From CAZITB01 sp964542055 (GTDB lineage Bacteria > Planctomycetota > Phycisphaerae > Sedimentisphaerales > CAMDDF01): a stretch of 24,514 bases of DNA. Shown piece after piece: positions 24,342-24,514 of this stretch. The first letter of the stretch is position 1. Every line of letters begins with the position of its first letter. Made by a program: the position numbers and the translations under genes. Where the stretch lies: assembly GCA_964542055.1 (NCBI GenBank), contig CAZITB010000030.1, positions 1 through 24,514 of the forward strand, in the 5' to 3' direction. Under the pieces are notes generated by a model. The model was not told the DNA's origin. It was given only the letters and a program-made list of their open reading frames with translations, and made no database searches.

Positions 24342-24514
24342 TCAATTTTTGAGCAATATTTCGCAATTTTCTGTTATTTCAGGTAAATTATAATTATCAA
24401 GAACTATTAATATGTCATTAATTCTTCCTGTCTTACCATCATTATATGCAACTATCTTAAGGTAGTGTAAACTCTGTTCTGTAAATTGTATGTTAACCGT
24501 GTGTTTCCGGCTGT
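24342..24514 (-). CDS. 3' end of a gene entering from the right edge (unknown product)
   Basis: An open minus-strand frame of 56 codons runs from the window edge to TGA at 24344-24342. The visible peptide includes HTVNIQFTEQSLHYLKIVAYN and ends INDILIVLDNYNLPEITENC plus EILLKN. The pattern F.....YLK(I)VAYNDG...(IND)I.IV weakly resembles the end of a discoidin-like domain, as found behind some glycosidases such as GH20. The fragment is too short for a firm call. Codon composition matches the neighbouring genes. Confidence 0.45.
   Translation of the reverse strand, partial: SRKHTVNIQFTEQSLHYLKIVAYNDGKTGRINDILIVLDNYNLPEITENCEILLKN

Noticed and set aside
1..24514. CRISPR array
   Set aside because: No regularly spaced direct repeats with unique spacers were seen; the repetitive DNA in 2222-5700 encodes protein strand repeats.

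Overview
The window suggests a free-living, anaerobic or marine-type bacterium of the Planctomycetota, most likely class Phycisphaerae (Sedimentisphaerales-like). This is inferred from four traits found together: a PEP-CTERM-tagged exported protein, single-repeat cysteine-flanked dockerin-like C-termini, a stand-alone prepilin-type protein with an A^FTLVE cleavage site, and a ROK regulator among many glycoside hydrolases. The DNA is AT-rich, and promoters look like ordinary TTGACA-N17-TATAAT type. No marker gene is present, so the taxonomy is an inference.

Left part (79-8248, all minus strand): a Na+/solute symporter lies downstream of three adjacent secreted proteins. The three share one beta-strand-rich module of roughly 270 residues (FYG..D..W.N..NWD.. 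start, LTGYG.. end). They differ in their C-terminal tags (PEP-CTERM in one, a dockerin-like Ca2+ loop in two), and in the largest a TIM-barrel glycosidase-like half is fused in front. Two strong promoters and a clear terminator punctuate the set.

Centre (8813-12189, plus strand): a ROK-family repressor that has lost the sugar-kinase residues, followed by a cytoplasmic GH42 beta-galactosidase-like enzyme. A perfect 15-bp palindrome sits at the predicted transcription start of the regulator.

Right part (12263-24514, all minus strand): a prepilin-like gene; a tight three-gene group with NagA deacetylase, a divergent NagB-like protein and a beta-propeller/DUF3604 (PHP-superfamily) protein; a GHL6/GH151 alpha-L-fucosidase-like enzyme; a truncated IS200/IS605 transposase abutting a 273-bp MITE-like element; a 1085-residue multidomain putative glycosidase; and the 3' end of one more gene at the window edge.

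Taken together this looks like a glycan-use locus for a galactose-, fucose- and N-acetylglucosamine-containing substrate. Outside the cytoplasmic membrane, the exported glycosidase-like protein and its module paralogues would bind or trim the polymer. The symporter would import small products, and GH42, the fucosidase-like enzyme and the 1085-residue protein would act inside the cell. NagA and the NagB-like protein would process amino-sugar phosphates, with the ROK repressor sensing a sugar. The least described parts are the shared-module trio with different sorting tags, the nag-linked propeller-DUF3604 protein, the NagB-like protein with altered active-site residues, and the 1085-residue protein.
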